Source of the DNA: Bacteroidota bacterium
GTDB taxonomy: Bacteria; Bacteroidota; Bacteroidia; AKYH767-A; 2013-40CM-41-45
Assembly (NCBI GenBank): GCA_004295015.1
Contig: SHNE01000021.1
Span: 1 to 64,000 of the forward strand
Length of the DNA: 64,000 nt
Reading direction: 5' to 3'
Position numbers and translations under genes: made by a program. The notes beneath the pieces are model-generated. The model saw only the letters and a program-made list of their open reading frames with translations, ran no database searches and was not told where the DNA came from. Shown here in pieces: positions 46,201 to 54,864 of this stretch; position 1 is the stretch's first letter; each line of letters starts with the position of its first letter.

Positions 46201-46655
46201 TTAGCTTCTTTTAATGCAATTGAGGGATTGTCAAGCCTTTCCTTATTGTCTTCTATAACCGGTACATCGCAGGCACGTGCAACACCTTTGGAACGAACTT
46301 TGTCTCCCAGTTGATCCATAACTTCGGCATCCGGGCCGACAAAAATTATATTCTCTTGCTTACAACGGCGAACAAATTCAACATTTTCACTCAGGAAACC
46401 ATAGCCGGGATGTATAGCCTGTATTTTATTGATTTTGGCAATTCGAATAATTTCATCGATATCCAAATAAGGCTTGAGCGGCTCCGTATCCGGTCCTATT
46501 TGATAGGCTTCATCGGCTTTAAAACGATGAAGGGAATAACGGTCCTCATAGGTGAAAACCGCAACTGTGCGGATCCCCAATTCTGAAGCCGCGCGTAAAA
46601 CGCGAATGGCAATTTCCCCACGGTTAGCGACAAGGATTTTCTCGATTTTTTCCAT
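43212..46655 (-). CDS. pyc: Pyruvate carboxylase
   Basis: This biotin enzyme makes oxaloacetate from pyruvate, bicarbonate and ATP to refill the citric acid cycle. The single 1147-residue chain has the complete order: biotin carboxylase (about 1-455) with KILVANRGEIAIRVLRAA and KASAGGGGRGMRVI; carboxyltransferase (about 530-830) with DTTMRDAHQSLLATRFRT and HLHTHDTSSIQNATYL as metal-binding segment; the allosteric/post-CT domain; and the C-terminal biotin carrier with EAMKMET, biotinylated lysine K1112. It is transcribed as a single gene, facing the secreted-protein genes. The length matches the alpha4-type enzyme. Confidence 0.97.
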   Translation of the reverse strand: MEKIEKILVANRGEIAIRVLRAASELGIRTVAVFTYEDRYSLHRFKADEAYQIGPDTEPLKPYLDIDEIIRIAKINKIQAIHPGYGFLSENVEFVRRCKQENIIFVGPDAEVMDQLGDKVRSKGVARACDVPVIEDNKERLDNPSIALKEAKRIGFPIIFKASAGGGGRGMRVIRKEEDLEKAFLEAKREAANAFGDDTIFIEKFIDDPKHIEVQILGDSHGNIVHLYERDCSVQRRFQKVVEIAPAPNLRPETKEKLYLYALRLAKHVGYNNAGTVEFLVDGEENIYFIEVNPRIQVEHTVTEEITGIDLVRSQILIADGVSLHSDRINIPQQADIKCNGFAIQCRITTEDPQNDFKPDYGTIIAYRHAGGYGIRLDEGSSYQGVKVSPFFDSMLVKITAKGRTLKGARQRMHRALMEFRIRGVKTNILFLENVIMHPEFEKGAATVKFIEKYPALFQLRTRQDRGTKLLRYIADVQVNGNPDVSKIDHDKIFQTPQVPSFDRTKKITAGTKQLLDNLGPVKFAEWLKNQKKVAITDTTMRDAHQSLLATRFRTVDMLRVAESFAHHHPQTFSMEVWGGATFDVALRFLHECPWQRLQQLRSAIPNILLQMLIRGSNAVGYTSYPDNLVEKFIEKSWENGVDIFRIFDSLNWLDSMKVSIQAVRERTGGLAEACICYTGDILDPKRQKYSLHYYIDLAKRLEDEGAHILGIKDMAGLLKPYSAELLINELKKSIDIPIHLHTHDTSSIQNATYLKAIEAGVDVVDVALASMSGLTSQPNFNVLAEVLRNTPHELDFDIRSLNNFSNYWETVREYYYPFESGLQSGTAEVYKHEIPGGQYSNLKPQAISMGLADRMDDIKKSYEEVNELFGDIVKVTPSSKVVGDLAMFMVTSKLSKEDILQRGDTLSFPESVKSMFRGDLGQPHGGWPKELQKLILKDEKPYTDLPNAHLSPVDFDEEFELFQNKFDRYLSFLDFLSWKFYPKVFEEYYEFKKQFGDVQPLPTPSFFFGMKSNEEIMVTIGPGKTVLIRLLFVSEHADDMGNRSVFFRLNGQTRAIEIKDRNATIKKTMNLKASGENQIGTPLQGRLSKIFVKPGDKLSKNAPLFTIEAMKMETTITASKDITVKSVILNEASMVEADDLVIETEK

Positions 46656-46836
46656 AGAATGAATGGCTCAGTTTCAGAGCCCCATCCAAAGGAAATTATT
46701 TCTTAAGAGTGAAAATACCGAAGCCTGAATTTCTTTGAACATTATTCTGTTGGTTTCAGTCTCCCAAGGTAGATAATAAGCTCTCCTGCGATATGAAAGA
46801 GGAGATCAATTACAAATTTTCCTTTTGAATTGTGTT

Positions 46837-48933
46837 TTATTTCAATAAAAGTTTAAGTGCCTCTTCTACTTCCTGCACCGGTAACTTGCAAACCCTATTC
46901 TCACAAACATAAATTAATGTTTGTCCTTCAACGAATCGGTACGCCATTAAAGGAAGTTTGCTTTCAGTTGTCCCTCCGGCGAAAACCGCATTTTGAAGAT
47001 AATGCCCTTGTATTTCTTTTCGCTTAGATTCGGCATCCTTCCCTGTGATTACAATTTCCCTGAAAGGCTGAACATAATTGAGCAGGAGCAAAGCCCAATT
47101 CGAATACCCGGCTCCATAGTTCACCATGTCATTTACAACATTGTGCAGCATACGTTCTGCTGTTTCTGAGTATTTTTTGTCTTCAAAATGGATACCAAGA
47201 CGAAATAGTGCATTGGCTAAACTTGAGTTCGACGCAGGTATTACATTATCCTGAATTTCTTTTTTTCTGCTGATTAGTGCCGGATCCAGATTGGAGGTGA
47301 ACCAGAAATTACCACTTGTCTTGTCATAAAAATGTGTAAACACATACTCTGTTAGACTTCTTGCTTCAGTCAGATACATTTCATCAAAACTGCATTCGTA
47401 TAAAGCAAGGAGCGCTTCAATCATAAACGAATAATCTTCCAGATATCCGTTTATTCGGGCATCACCATTTTTATAGCTATGAAATAAGCCTCCGTCTTTT
47501 GTCCGCATCGACTTCAACACAAGGCTTGCGTTTTTTCTTGCGGCTTTTAAAAAGCTTTCATCAGCAAATGCTGTGTAAGCATCGCAATATGCTTTTATCA
47601 TTAAAGCATTCCATGATACCAGAATTTTGTCATCCAGGCCCGGACGGATGCGTTTCTCTCTGGTACTGAGTAAAACTAACTTTGCCTTTGTTACCAATGC
47701 ATCGAGATCGTCTGAAGTTATAGAAAACTGCTTCGCAATTTCCTGATCAGACTTTTTTCTCAGAAGTATGTAGTTTTCTTCTTCCCAATAACCCGTTTTG
47801 TTAATGTTGAAATATTCTGAAAGTATTTCAAAAGAGTTTTCGAAGTCTAAGTTTATGAGTAAGCTTTCAAGTTCAGTTTTCGTCCACACATAAAATTTTC
47901 CTTCTTTTCCTTCTGAGTCTGCATCAAGCGCAGAATAGAATCCACCCTCTGAAGATGTCATTTCCCGACGAATAAATTCCAAACTCTCGTAAACTATTTT
48001 TTTATACAGAGGGTTTTTATTCTGCTTATACGCATTGGAATACAAACTCACCAATTGCGCATTGTCATAGAGCATTTTTTCAAAATGAGGAACCTTCCAA
48101 TATAAATCGGTCGAATACCTGGCAAATCCTCCGCCAACCTGGTCATAGATACCGCCAAATGCCATCTTCTCTAAGGTTAGGTCAACTTGTGACTGAACCG
48201 TCTTATCTCCTGTGATTGTTGCATAGCGCAAGAGAAACTCATAATTATTTGGCAATGGAAATTTCGGTGACCGGTTTGGACCACCTTCTGTTTGATCAAA
48301 TTGTTTTTGCCATGCATGCACAAGATCCTCCAGCGTTTTCATTTTGAAGTCAATTGGATCTTCATTGAAAGTGACCACTTCCATTTGATTAATACCTTTG
48401 GTTAGCTCTGTAGCGTATTCGTTGGCTTTGGCCGGATTCTCCTCGTAAAATTTAGCTAATTGCAAAAGAATCTGATTCCAATTTGCATTGGGAAAATAGG
48501 TGCCGCCATAAATCGGTCGACCGTCGGGCAGGGTGAAACAATTCAATGGCCAACCACCGCTTCCTGTCATCAACTGCACTGCCGCCATATAGATCTGATC
48601 TATGTCCGGCCTTTCCTCGCGATCAACTTTTATACAGATAAAATGCTCGTTCATAATTTTGGCGGTGCTGTCATTTTCAAAACTTTCATGTTCCATTACA
48701 TGACACCAATGACAGGCAGAATAGCCTATGGAGATTAAAACCAGCTTATTTTCTTTCTTCGCTTTATCCCATGCCTCTTCACTCCAGGGATACCAATCCA
48801 CAGGATTATGTGCATGCTGTAAAAGGTAGGGACTGGTTTCGTTTATAAGGTGGTTTGGATCATTCATTTTTTGAGTAGTCACTTGTTTGCAGGAAATCAG
48901 AGTTAAGAGTAAAAAAGGTATTGCAAGACGCAT
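46837..48933 (-). CDS. DUF255 thioredoxin-domain lipoprotein (YyaL/spermatogenesis-associated 20 family)
   Basis: I start at the ATG at 48933 (698 residues) because it begins a lipoprotein signal ([11 protein letters not shown], lipidation at C15); the longer frame adds a cysteine- and arginine-rich leader. The N-terminal DUF255 domain has [20 protein letters not shown] and [15 protein letters not shown] with the thioredoxin-like CHWC (C74-C77), then [13 protein letters not shown] and [17 protein letters not shown]. The rest is an alpha/alpha six-hairpin-glycosidase-like domain ([31 protein letters not shown]). Family members are widespread, with poorly defined function. A membrane-anchored form suggests a periplasmic role. 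Confidence 0.88.
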   Translation of the reverse strand: MRLAIPFLLLTLISCKQVTTQKMNDPNHLINETSPYLLQHAHNPVDWYPWSEEAWDKAKKENKLVLISIGYSACHWCHVMEHESFENDSTAKIMNEHFICIKVDREERPDIDQIYMAAVQLMTGSGGWPLNCFTLPDGRPIYGGTYFPNANWNQILLQLAKFYEENPAKANEYATELTKGINQMEVVTFNEDPIDFKMKTLEDLVHAWQKQFDQTEGGPNRSPKFPLPNNYEFLLRYATITGDKTVQSQVDLTLEKMAFGGIYDQVGGGFARYSTDLYWKVPHFEKMLYDNAQLVSLYSNAYKQNKNPLYKKIVYESLEFIRREMTSSEGGFYSALDADSEGKEGKFYVWTKTELESLLINLDFENSFEILSEYFNINKTGYWEEENYILLRKKSDQEIAKQFSITSDDLDALVTKAKLVLLSTREKRIRPGLDDKILVSWNALMIKAYCDAYTAFADESFLKAARKNASLVLKSMRTKDGGLFHSYKNGDARINGYLEDYSFMIEALLALYECSFDEMYLTEARSLTEYVFTHFYDKTSGNFWFTSNLDPALISRKKEIQDNVIPASNSSLANALFRLGIHFEDKKYSETAERMLHNVVNDMVNYGAGYSNWALLLLNYVQPFREIVITGKDAESKRKEIQGHYLQNAVFAGGTTESKLPLMAYRFVEGQTLIYVCENRVCKLPVQEVEEALKLLLK

Positions 48934-49136
48934 CCTGTAAAGGTAACAATCACAATCCCTTTTCTTAAGGAACCTAGAGGATAGAGGGTTCACGCGGTCC
49001 GATTTTAAAATGGATTATCTTCTTCATTTGAAACAGCACTTGATACAGCTCTCTTTTTTAGCTAAAATGAGGCTTTTTGACCTGAAGCCGGGCTGAATAT
49101 GCCTTGCTTTTTTTCTGCAAATTCCCTCGGTTTCCC

Positions 49137-49167
49137 TTTGTAAATCTCAAAACGATCATTATCTTTG
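49137..49167 (+). promoter_or_regulatory. Promoter of rplU-rpmA
   Basis: TTTG (49137-49140), 19 bases, then TATCTTTG (49160-49167) matches the Bacteroidota consensus exactly, with the same -7 sequence as the metH promoter. The expected start near 49174 leaves a leader of about 43 bases before the rplU ATG, containing AAGGAG. Confidence 0.75.
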
Positions 49168-49216
49168 CATCCCTTAAAAAACCAAGGAGATTACCCAAAC
49201 CTCAATTTTTAGAAAA

Positions 49217-49528
49217 ATGTACGCAATCGTAAATATCGCCGGACAACAGTTTAAAGTGCAAAAGGACCAAACTGTTATTGTTCACCGCCTGCCGGGAGAA
49301 GATGGAAAGAAGTTGGAATTCAACGAAGTAGTAATGGTTGATGACAATGGCAAGGTTAAAGTTGGAGCACCTGTAGTAAAAGGAGCAAGCGTTACAGCCA
49401 AAATTGTAAAGCATCTTCGTGGGGATAAGGTTATTATCTTCAAAAAGAAGCGTCGTAAAGGTTACCAGAAACAAAGTGGTCACCGTCAGAATTTGACAAA
49501 AATTATGATCGACGGAATTAAAGCTTAA
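49217..49528 (+). CDS. rplU: Ribosomal protein L21
   Basis: L21 binds 23S rRNA in the large subunit, next to L20. The 103-residue protein matches the family along its full length: MYAIVNIAGQQFKVQKDQ at the start, the double-psi-like core DDNGKVKVGAPVVKGASVTAKIV, and the C-terminal signature HLRGDKVIIFKKKRRKGYQKQSGHRQ, with a basic tail. It is followed 51 bases later by rpmA, the universal bacterial order. Confidence 0.97.
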   Translation: MYAIVNIAGQQFKVQKDQTVIVHRLPGEDGKKLEFNEVVMVDDNGKVKVGAPVVKGASVTAKIVKHLRGDKVIIFKKKRRKGYQKQSGHRQNLTKIMIDGIKA

Positions 49529-49579
49529 TTATAAAGTTAGTTTCAATTTTAATATTCATACAGTAAAAAATAAAATACA

Positions 49580-49846
49580 ATGGCACACAAAAAAGGTGTT
49601 GGTAGTTCGAGAAACGGTCGTGAATCCCATAGCAAAAGACTTGGTATTAAAATTTTCGGTGGACAGCATGCTATCGCCGGAAACATCATCGTTCGTCAGA
49701 GAGGTACAAGACATTTCCCGGGGGATAATGTAGGAATTGGGAAAGACCATACCCTATATGCTCTTGTTGAAGGGAAAGTGGTATTCCGTAAAAAATATAA
49801 TGATAAAAGTTTTGTCTCTGTAATGCCTATTCAGGCTGAAGCATAA
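49580..49846 (+). CDS. rpmA: Ribosomal protein L27
   Basis: L27 reaches towards the peptidyl-transferase centre. The 88-residue protein starts [20 protein letters not shown], directly with the flexible N-terminal arm, so no N-terminal prepeptide of the Firmicutes type is present. The signature [26 protein letters not shown] follows. It is co-transcribed with rplU and ends in a clear terminator. Confidence 0.97.
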   Translation: MAHKKGVGSSRNGRESHSKRLGIKIFGGQHAIAGNIIVRQRGTRHFPGDNVGIGKDHTLYALVEGKVVFRKKYNDKSFVSVMPIQAEA

Positions 49847-49865
49847 TATTTAATTGTTACAAGCT

Positions 49866-49899
49866 AAAAAGCGGTGAGATTTTTTCACTGCTTTTTTTT
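49866..49899 (+). terminator. Terminator of rplU-rpmA
   Basis: AAAAAGCGGTGA (from 49866) pairs with TCACTGCTTTTT (to about 49898) with one G-U pair, over a short T-rich loop, and merges into a T-run. It begins 20 bases after the rpmA stop. Confidence 0.85.
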
Positions 49900-50054
49900 G
49901 TGCCTTATTCATACCTCAAATTATTATTCTGTCTCATATTTGTTTGATCTTGCCGACTCAAGTCATCCTTGGTTAATTTCCTGATCTTTTTATCAATATT
50001 TTTGTTCCGTCAATGAATCTATAATTTTACCATCTGATTTCAGGTGTACTGAAT

Positions 50055-52427
50055 ATGAAAAGACTTCTTTTTCTTTTAATCGTTTTATTCTCAAACCTGC
50101 AACTGCCGTTTTCATCTCTCCGGGCACAAAGTCCTACCCAGATCATCAGAGGTGCTGTGCATGATAAAGTAAGTCTGGAAAAACTTTTTGGTGCCGCCGT
50201 GCTCTTGGTTGACAGCTCTGCCACTATTGGCTCCCTGTGTGACGAAGAGGGAAAATTTCGCTTAGAGAATGTACCATTAGGCCGGCGTCTAATCCGTGTT
50301 TCTTTGTTAGGTTATAAAGAAACCACCATTGCTGTCAATCTAACTTCAGGTAAGGAAGTGGTACTTGATATTGAACTTGAACAATCGGTAGTTCAGGGCA
50401 AGGAAGTTTCAATCGTTGCTGAACGACAAAAAGATCGTGCAAATAATGAAATGACAACTGTAAGTGCCAGATCATTTACCGTTGAAGAAACTTCCCGTTA
50501 TGCCGGAAGTCTCAATGATCCGTCAAGGATGGCTGCGAATTATGCAGGAGTGAGCGGAGCCAATGATGCGCGCAATGATATTATTATCCGTGGTAACTCA
50601 CCTCTTGGATTGTTATGGAGATTAAATGGAATGGAGATTCCCAATCCAAACCATTTTGGATCTATTGGTACAACGGGAGGGCCAATAAGTATTCTCAACA
50701 ATAACTTATTGGATAAATCGGATTTTATGACATCTGCTTTTCCTGCAGAATATGGAAATGCACTCGCCGGTGTGTTTGACTTACAAATGCGTTCAGGTAA
50801 TAATGAAAAAAGAGAGTATCTCGCACAAGTTGGTTTTAACGGTTTTGAGTTTGGTGCAGAAGGTCCATCAGGAACAAAAGGTGGTTCTTACCTGGTGAAT
50901 TATCGGTATTCAACCCTTGGCGTTTTTAAGGCTGTCGGTATTGATTTTGGCACCGGAGCTGCAGTCCCAAATTACCAGGATCTTTCCTTCAATATAAGTT
51001 TTCCTGGTTCAAAACTTGGGAAGATCAGCATCTATGGCATAGGTGGTATAAGCAATGTCGAAGTGTTGGATAAGGAGCGTGACACAACGGTTACTGATCT
51101 TTACAATGACGGAAGCAGACAAGATGGCTATTTTGGAAATACCATGGGTGTCATTGGAATTCAGCACACACACTTTTTCAATTCGACGACTTATTCGAAA
51201 TTAAGTTTGTCGGCAAGTACATCAGGTGAAAAGTATACAGTTGATTCAATCAGTGAAGTGGATCAGAATCCATACCCTCTTTACAGGAATAATTCGAATC
51301 AACAGAAATATGCATTGAATTTCAGTTGGAATAAAAAGTTCTCTTCCCGTGACTATCTAAAAATTGGTTTCATAGTTGATCGATATCAATATGCATACCG
51401 TGACAGTGCTTTCGAATTTGATCACTGGCAAAAATATACCGATTTTAAGGATGGCAGTTTTCTCCTGCAGGCATACTCACAATTACAACACAAGTTTAAC
51501 GATCATTTAAGCGTGAACCTGGGTTTGCATTATCAGCAGTTCATGCTCAATAATTCTTTAGCCGTAGAACCACGTGCAGGCATTCGATGGGAGATGAAAG
51601 AAGGACAATCATTAAGCGCAGGAGCAGGTTTTCACAGTCAGCTTCAGCCAATGTATATCTATCTTCAAAAAACTTATCTTATCAACGGGTCATATTTAGA
51701 GACTAACAAGAATCTAGACATGACGCGAAGCTTGCATTATGTTCTGGCTTTTGATAAAAGTCTGGGTAAGAATATGCGAGTCAAAGCAGAGGTGTATTAT
51801 CAGGATCTCTACGACGTACCGGTGGAAATTCGCCCGACATGGTATTCCATTCTTAACGAAGGAGCGGACTTTGGTATTGGTCGGGTTGACAGTCTGGTGA
51901 ATGAAGGAACCGGTAAAAATTACGGAATTGAAATAACTCTTGAAAAGTTTTATAGCCATGGATACTATTTTCTCTTCACCGGTTCTTTGTTTGAATCGAA
52001 GTACAAAGGGAGTGAGGGCATAGAGCGAAACACCGCTTTCAATGGGAACTTTACAGGGAATATACTTGCAGGAAAAGAATGGACAGTTAAAAAGAAAAAT
52101 GTTATAGCTTTTAATTTGAAAACGACCTATGCAGGAGGGAAAAGATTTCTTCCAATTAATATTGCCGAGTCAACAAGGCTGGGTGAAACACGATTCGACT
52201 ACAGTCATGCATATGAACATCGGAGAAAAGATTATTTTCGTACTGATATTAAAATCAGTTATCGCTTAAACAGAAAGCGGGCAACCCATGAGTTATCGCT
52301 CGACATTGATAATATTTTTAATACGAAGAATATTTGGCAGGAAGTTTTTAATCCCGGAACAGGAACTGTCAAAACAGAGTATCAGTTAGGTATTTTTCCG
52401 ATTCCTCTTTATCGCCTGACTTTTTAA
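50055..52427 (+). CDS. TonB-dependent outer-membrane receptor
   Basis: The 790-residue protein has a signal peptide (LLFLLIVLFSNLQLPFSSLRAQS), an N-terminal carboxypeptidase-D regulatory-like domain (QIIRGAVHDKVSLEKLFGAAVLLVDSS ... LRIRVSLLGYKET type pattern), a plug domain (NDARNDIIIRGNSPLGLLWRLNGMEIPNPNHF) and a 22-strand-type barrel ending in aromatic strands (LGIFPIPLYRLTF). It should bind a ligand at the cell surface and import it with energy from TonB. No SusD-like gene follows, so this is not a standard SusC/SusD glycan pair; the ligand is unknown. Confidence 0.85.
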   Translation: MKRLLFLLIVLFSNLQLPFSSLRAQSPTQIIRGAVHDKVSLEKLFGAAVLLVDSSATIGSLCDEEGKFRLENVPLGRRLIRVSLLGYKETTIAVNLTSGKEVVLDIELEQSVVQGKEVSIVAERQKDRANNEMTTVSARSFTVEETSRYAGSLNDPSRMAANYAGVSGANDARNDIIIRGNSPLGLLWRLNGMEIPNPNHFGSIGTTGGPISILNNNLLDKSDFMTSAFPAEYGNALAGVFDLQMRSGNNEKREYLAQVGFNGFEFGAEGPSGTKGGSYLVNYRYSTLGVFKAVGIDFGTGAAVPNYQDLSFNISFPGSKLGKISIYGIGGISNVEVLDKERDTTVTDLYNDGSRQDGYFGNTMGVIGIQHTHFFNSTTYSKLSLSASTSGEKYTVDSISEVDQNPYPLYRNNSNQQKYALNFSWNKKFSSRDYLKIGFIVDRYQYAYRDSAFEFDHWQKYTDFKDGSFLLQAYSQLQHKFNDHLSVNLGLHYQQFMLNNSLAVEPRAGIRWEMKEGQSLSAGAGFHSQLQPMYIYLQKTYLINGSYLETNKNLDMTRSLHYVLAFDKSLGKNMRVKAEVYYQDLYDVPVEIRPTWYSILNEGADFGIGRVDSLVNEGTGKNYGIEITLEKFYSHGYYFLFTGSLFESKYKGSEGIERNTAFNGNFTGNILAGKEWTVKKKNVIAFNLKTTYAGGKRFLPINIAESTRLGETRFDYSHAYEHRRKDYFRTDIKISYRLNRKRATHELSLDIDNIFNTKNIWQEVFNPGTGTVKTEYQLGIFPIPLYRLTF

Positions 52428-52577
52428 TGTTTACAAATTGCATTTGGAAAATTTCTTCGGTCGGAAAATTACGATCAAGCACTTTTTGTGCCGATGTAGC
52501 TACATTCAATTTAGTTAATTTATAATAAAGTTTGTTAAGGTTGTAGTAAATGTTCGTGCTTCTTCGTCCGGATATTT

Positions 52578-52603
52578 GATCGGACTAATTTTTTCGTCCG
52601 ATC
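52578..52603. promoter_or_regulatory. Perfect inverted repeat upstream of the GIN-domain gene
   Basis: GATCGGAC (52578-52585) and GTCCGATC (52596-52603) are exact complements with a 10-base spacer, and a third partial copy, CGTCCGGAT, lies at 52565-52573. It ends 45 bases before the ATG at 52649. No T-run follows, so it looks more like an operator or leader hairpin than a terminator. Confidence 0.4.
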
Positions 52604-52648
52604 TTTACACAATCAAAATATCATTCAAACAATATTAAACAAACGGTC

Positions 52649-53212
52649 ATGAAAAAAAATATTTTTATCTACGCGACAATACTACTCTGTTTTAGTCTGA
52701 TCAATGTTTCATTGGCGGAGTCTGCCTTAATCTCTGAACTTCGCACTTCCAAGCCATATCATGCTATAGTCATGAAAGGAGATGCAGAATTAATTTTGGT
52801 CCCATCAGATAAATTTGAGATCACTCTTGAAGGCACCGAAGCTCAGATTATGAATATGGTAACTTTATTGAAAGATGACACATTATTCATCACTCAAACA
52901 AATAATAAGGACAAGAAAAACCAACGCACCAGGCTTATAGTTGGTATAGATGAATTAGTTGCTTTGCATGTCAAAGGGAAAACGGACGTTAGTGCTAATG
53001 GGTATATCAACACCAATATTCTCACCATACGTGCAGAGGAGGGAGCCGTCGTTAATCTGGATGTTCGTGCTCTCAAAGTTAAAGCGAAGTCACTTGGTTC
53101 TAGTTCAATAAACATTAGTGGTAGCCCTGAAATTATTTGGATCGGTGAAAGTATTTGTTCAAAGACTGAAGCCATTGAAAGAAATTTAAAATTGAGCTGT
53201 TTCCTCTCCTGA
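52649..53212 (+). CDS. Secreted GIN-domain (DUF2807-like) protein
   Basis: The 187-residue protein has a signal peptide (IFIYATILLCFSLINVSLAES). The rest shows the repeating strands of the putative auto-transporter adhesin head (GIN) domain: YHAIVMKGDAELILVPSDKF, then TLFITQTNNK, LVALHVKGKTDVSANGYINTNILTIRAEEGAVVNLDVRALKVKAKSLGSSSINISGSPEIIWIGES. It is smaller than many members and has only one GIN unit. Such proteins are exported and common in Bacteroidota; their function is not established. A strong terminator follows. Confidence 0.7.
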   Translation: MKKNIFIYATILLCFSLINVSLAESALISELRTSKPYHAIVMKGDAELILVPSDKFEITLEGTEAQIMNMVTLLKDDTLFITQTNNKDKKNQRTRLIVGIDELVALHVKGKTDVSANGYINTNILTIRAEEGAVVNLDVRALKVKAKSLGSSSINISGSPEIIWIGESICSKTEAIERNLKLSCFLS

Positions 53213-53263
53213 TTTTAAGAAGAGATTTTGGAGCTGTTTTTTTGTGTTTAGGTTTTGTAAGTA

Positions 53264-53299
53264 AAAAAGGCCCTTGCTTTCTGGTGCAAGGGCCTTTTT
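53264..53299. terminator. Bidirectional terminator
   Basis: AAAAGGCCCTTGC (53265-53277) and GCAAGGGCCTTTT (53286-53298) form a 13-base perfect stem over an 8-base loop, with T-runs on both strands. It lies between the convergent genes ending at 53212 and 53333 and should serve both. Confidence 0.9.
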
Positions 53300-53332
53300 G
53301 ATTAATCTCTGCCGAAATTAATTAATTCTGTA

Positions 53333-53992
53333 TTAGCTTATTGCTACTTTAAGATAATCTAGTAAAGGTTTCATAAGCTTTGCGCCTTTTGCGATCTCCT
53401 TTGCAAATGCTTTTGATGAGAGAGTCTTATCCGGAATTTTGTGCCATACAATGAAACTATTGAAACGCAGCAGTTCAATGTTTTCATGTTCCTTATCGTA
53501 TCCCTTTGGAGTTGTTTTTAATTTGTATTCCGGTGAAAGCCCGCCAAAATATTTTTTAAAGGCAGGGTTATTAAGAGCCTTTTTCAGAGGCTTTGGGTTA
53601 TAATCGATTTCTTGCCTGATCTTTTTTAGCTCATCTCCGGGTGGCATCCACATTCCACCGGCAATAAAGGAATTTCCCGGTTCAATGTTAAGGTAATATC
53701 CCGGGCCGATAGCTTTTTTACCGCCTTCATTTATACTCGCTCCCATATTGGTTTTATACGGAGTTTTGTCTTTGGAAAATCTTACATCTTTATAAATCCT
53801 GAAAACACAAGATTTGGCCGTTAAGCCTGCAATGGCTTTGTCAAACTTTCCAATCTCCTTTATCACGTCTGCAACAACCAGTTCCATGTTCTCCTTTGCT
53901 GCCAGATATTGAACTTTGTTTTTGTCAAACCAATCTTTGTTATTGTTCTTCTTCAATGCACTTAGGAATCGAAGTGTGCCGGGTGCAATCAT
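53333..53992 (-). CDS. DUF2461 family protein
   Basis: The 219-residue cytoplasmic protein matches DUF2461 (TIGR02453): an N-terminal TLRFLSALKKNNNKDWFDKNKVQY, the central FRIYKDVRFSKDKTPYKTNMGASI and YYLNIEPGNSFIAGGMWMPPGDELKKIRQEID, in normal order and length. The family is widespread in bacteria and fungi; its biochemical role is unknown. It is transcribed alone. Confidence 0.88.
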   Translation of the reverse strand: MIAPGTLRFLSALKKNNNKDWFDKNKVQYLAAKENMELVVADVIKEIGKFDKAIAGLTAKSCVFRIYKDVRFSKDKTPYKTNMGASINEGGKKAIGPGYYLNIEPGNSFIAGGMWMPPGDELKKIRQEIDYNPKPLKKALNNPAFKKYFGGLSPEYKLKTTPKGYDKEHENIELLRFNSFIVWHKIPDKTLSSKAFAKEIAKGAKLMKPLLDYLKVAIS

Positions 53993-54112
53993 ATGCTTAT
54001 ATTTAGGGTATTATTGAATCTTGTATCCAAAGTTCGCAAAATAAAATTGAATATCTGACAATCAACTTTGTTAATAGCTTCTTATATTTAAATACTAAAT
54101 CGGTAATTTATC

Positions 54113-54775
54113 ATGGCTTATCCTTCTATTCCTTACTCTATTCCGGAACTGTCTCCTGAGGAAATGATCATTAAAAGCAAAGAATACTTTGACTGGATTG
54201 ATAAGCGAAGAACGGTACGGGATTTTTCAGACAAAGCAGTACCCTTAGAGGTAGTCGAAAATTGTATTCGATCAGCATCAACAGCGCCGTCCGGTGCCCA
54301 CAAACAACCATGGACATTTTGCCTGATAAGTAATCCGGAAATAAAGAGACAGATACGCCATGAAGCCGAACAGGAAGAGTACAAGAGCTATCACGGTAGA
54401 ATGACACGGGAATGGCTCGAAGATTTGGCTCCTCTTGGTACAGATTGGAAGAAAGAATTTCTTGAAATAGCACCATATATTATTGTCGTCTTTAAACGTG
54501 TCTATGAATTGAAAGATGCTAAGCAACAAAACAACTACTATGTGCAGGAATCTGTCGGACTGGCATGTGGCTTTTTATTGACAGCCTTGTATAATGCAGG
54601 CCTCGTTGCATTAACACATACACCCAGCCCGATGAACTTTTTAAGTTCCATTTTGAACCGGCCTGCGAATGAAAGGCCTTTTCTGCTAATTCCTGTTGGC
54701 TACCCTTCCAAGGAGGCCAGGGTTCCTGACATTAAGCGCAAGGAGCTGCAAGAAATCATTGTGCATTTTCCCTGA
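54113..54775 (+). CDS. Iodotyrosine-deiodinase-like flavoprotein (nitroreductase superfamily)
   Basis: The 220-residue protein is an FMN enzyme of the nitroreductase fold: KRRTVRDFSDKAVP at the N-terminus, ASTAPSGAHKQPWTF for FMN phosphate/ribityl binding, and LLIPVGYPSKEARVPDIKRK at the C-terminus. The last two segments are specific to the iodotyrosine deiodinase (IYD) branch. The lid region keeps the triad that binds the substrate's amino-acid group in IYD: E89, Y93 and K114, with the same 4- and 21-residue spacings as in the human enzyme. Likely reaction: reductive removal of halogen from halotyrosines. Its physiological role in bacteria is unclear. It is transcribed alone. Confidence 0.82.
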   Translation: MAYPSIPYSIPELSPEEMIIKSKEYFDWIDKRRTVRDFSDKAVPLEVVENCIRSASTAPSGAHKQPWTFCLISNPEIKRQIRHEAEQEEYKSYHGRMTREWLEDLAPLGTDWKKEFLEIAPYIIVVFKRVYELKDAKQQNNYYVQESVGLACGFLLTALYNAGLVALTHTPSPMNFLSSILNRPANERPFLLIPVGYPSKEARVPDIKRKELQEIIVHFP

Positions 54776-54837
54776 TATTTGGTTGATTTTATCTGAATAA
54801 GATCAGCCTTTCTAACTGATTTTTAAAGGGAAAACCG

Positions 54838-54845
54838 TATTTTTG
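54838..54845 (+). promoter_or_regulatory. -7 box of serS
   Basis: TATTTTTG (54838-54845) matches TAnnTTTG, followed by GCAGC and the serS ATG 19 bases later. The -33 region (ACTG at 54815-54818) is only a 2-of-4 match. The expected leader is about 12 bases. Confidence 0.45.
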
Positions 54846-54864
54846 CAGCTTATAAATCAAATTT

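Noticed and set aside
45857-46586. Plus-strand open frames opposite pyruvate carboxylase
   Set aside because: They are antisense to a highly conserved enzyme, overlap each other in different frames and show no signal, motif or start context.
48994-49216. tRNA or regulatory RNA in the gap before rplU
   Set aside because: No cloverleaf or conserved leader is visible; only the promoter and a short leader can be supported.
50055-53212. SusC/SusD-type polysaccharide utilisation locus
   Set aside because: The TonB receptor is not followed by a SusD-like lipoprotein, and no glycoside hydrolases are nearby; the next gene encodes a GIN-domain protein.
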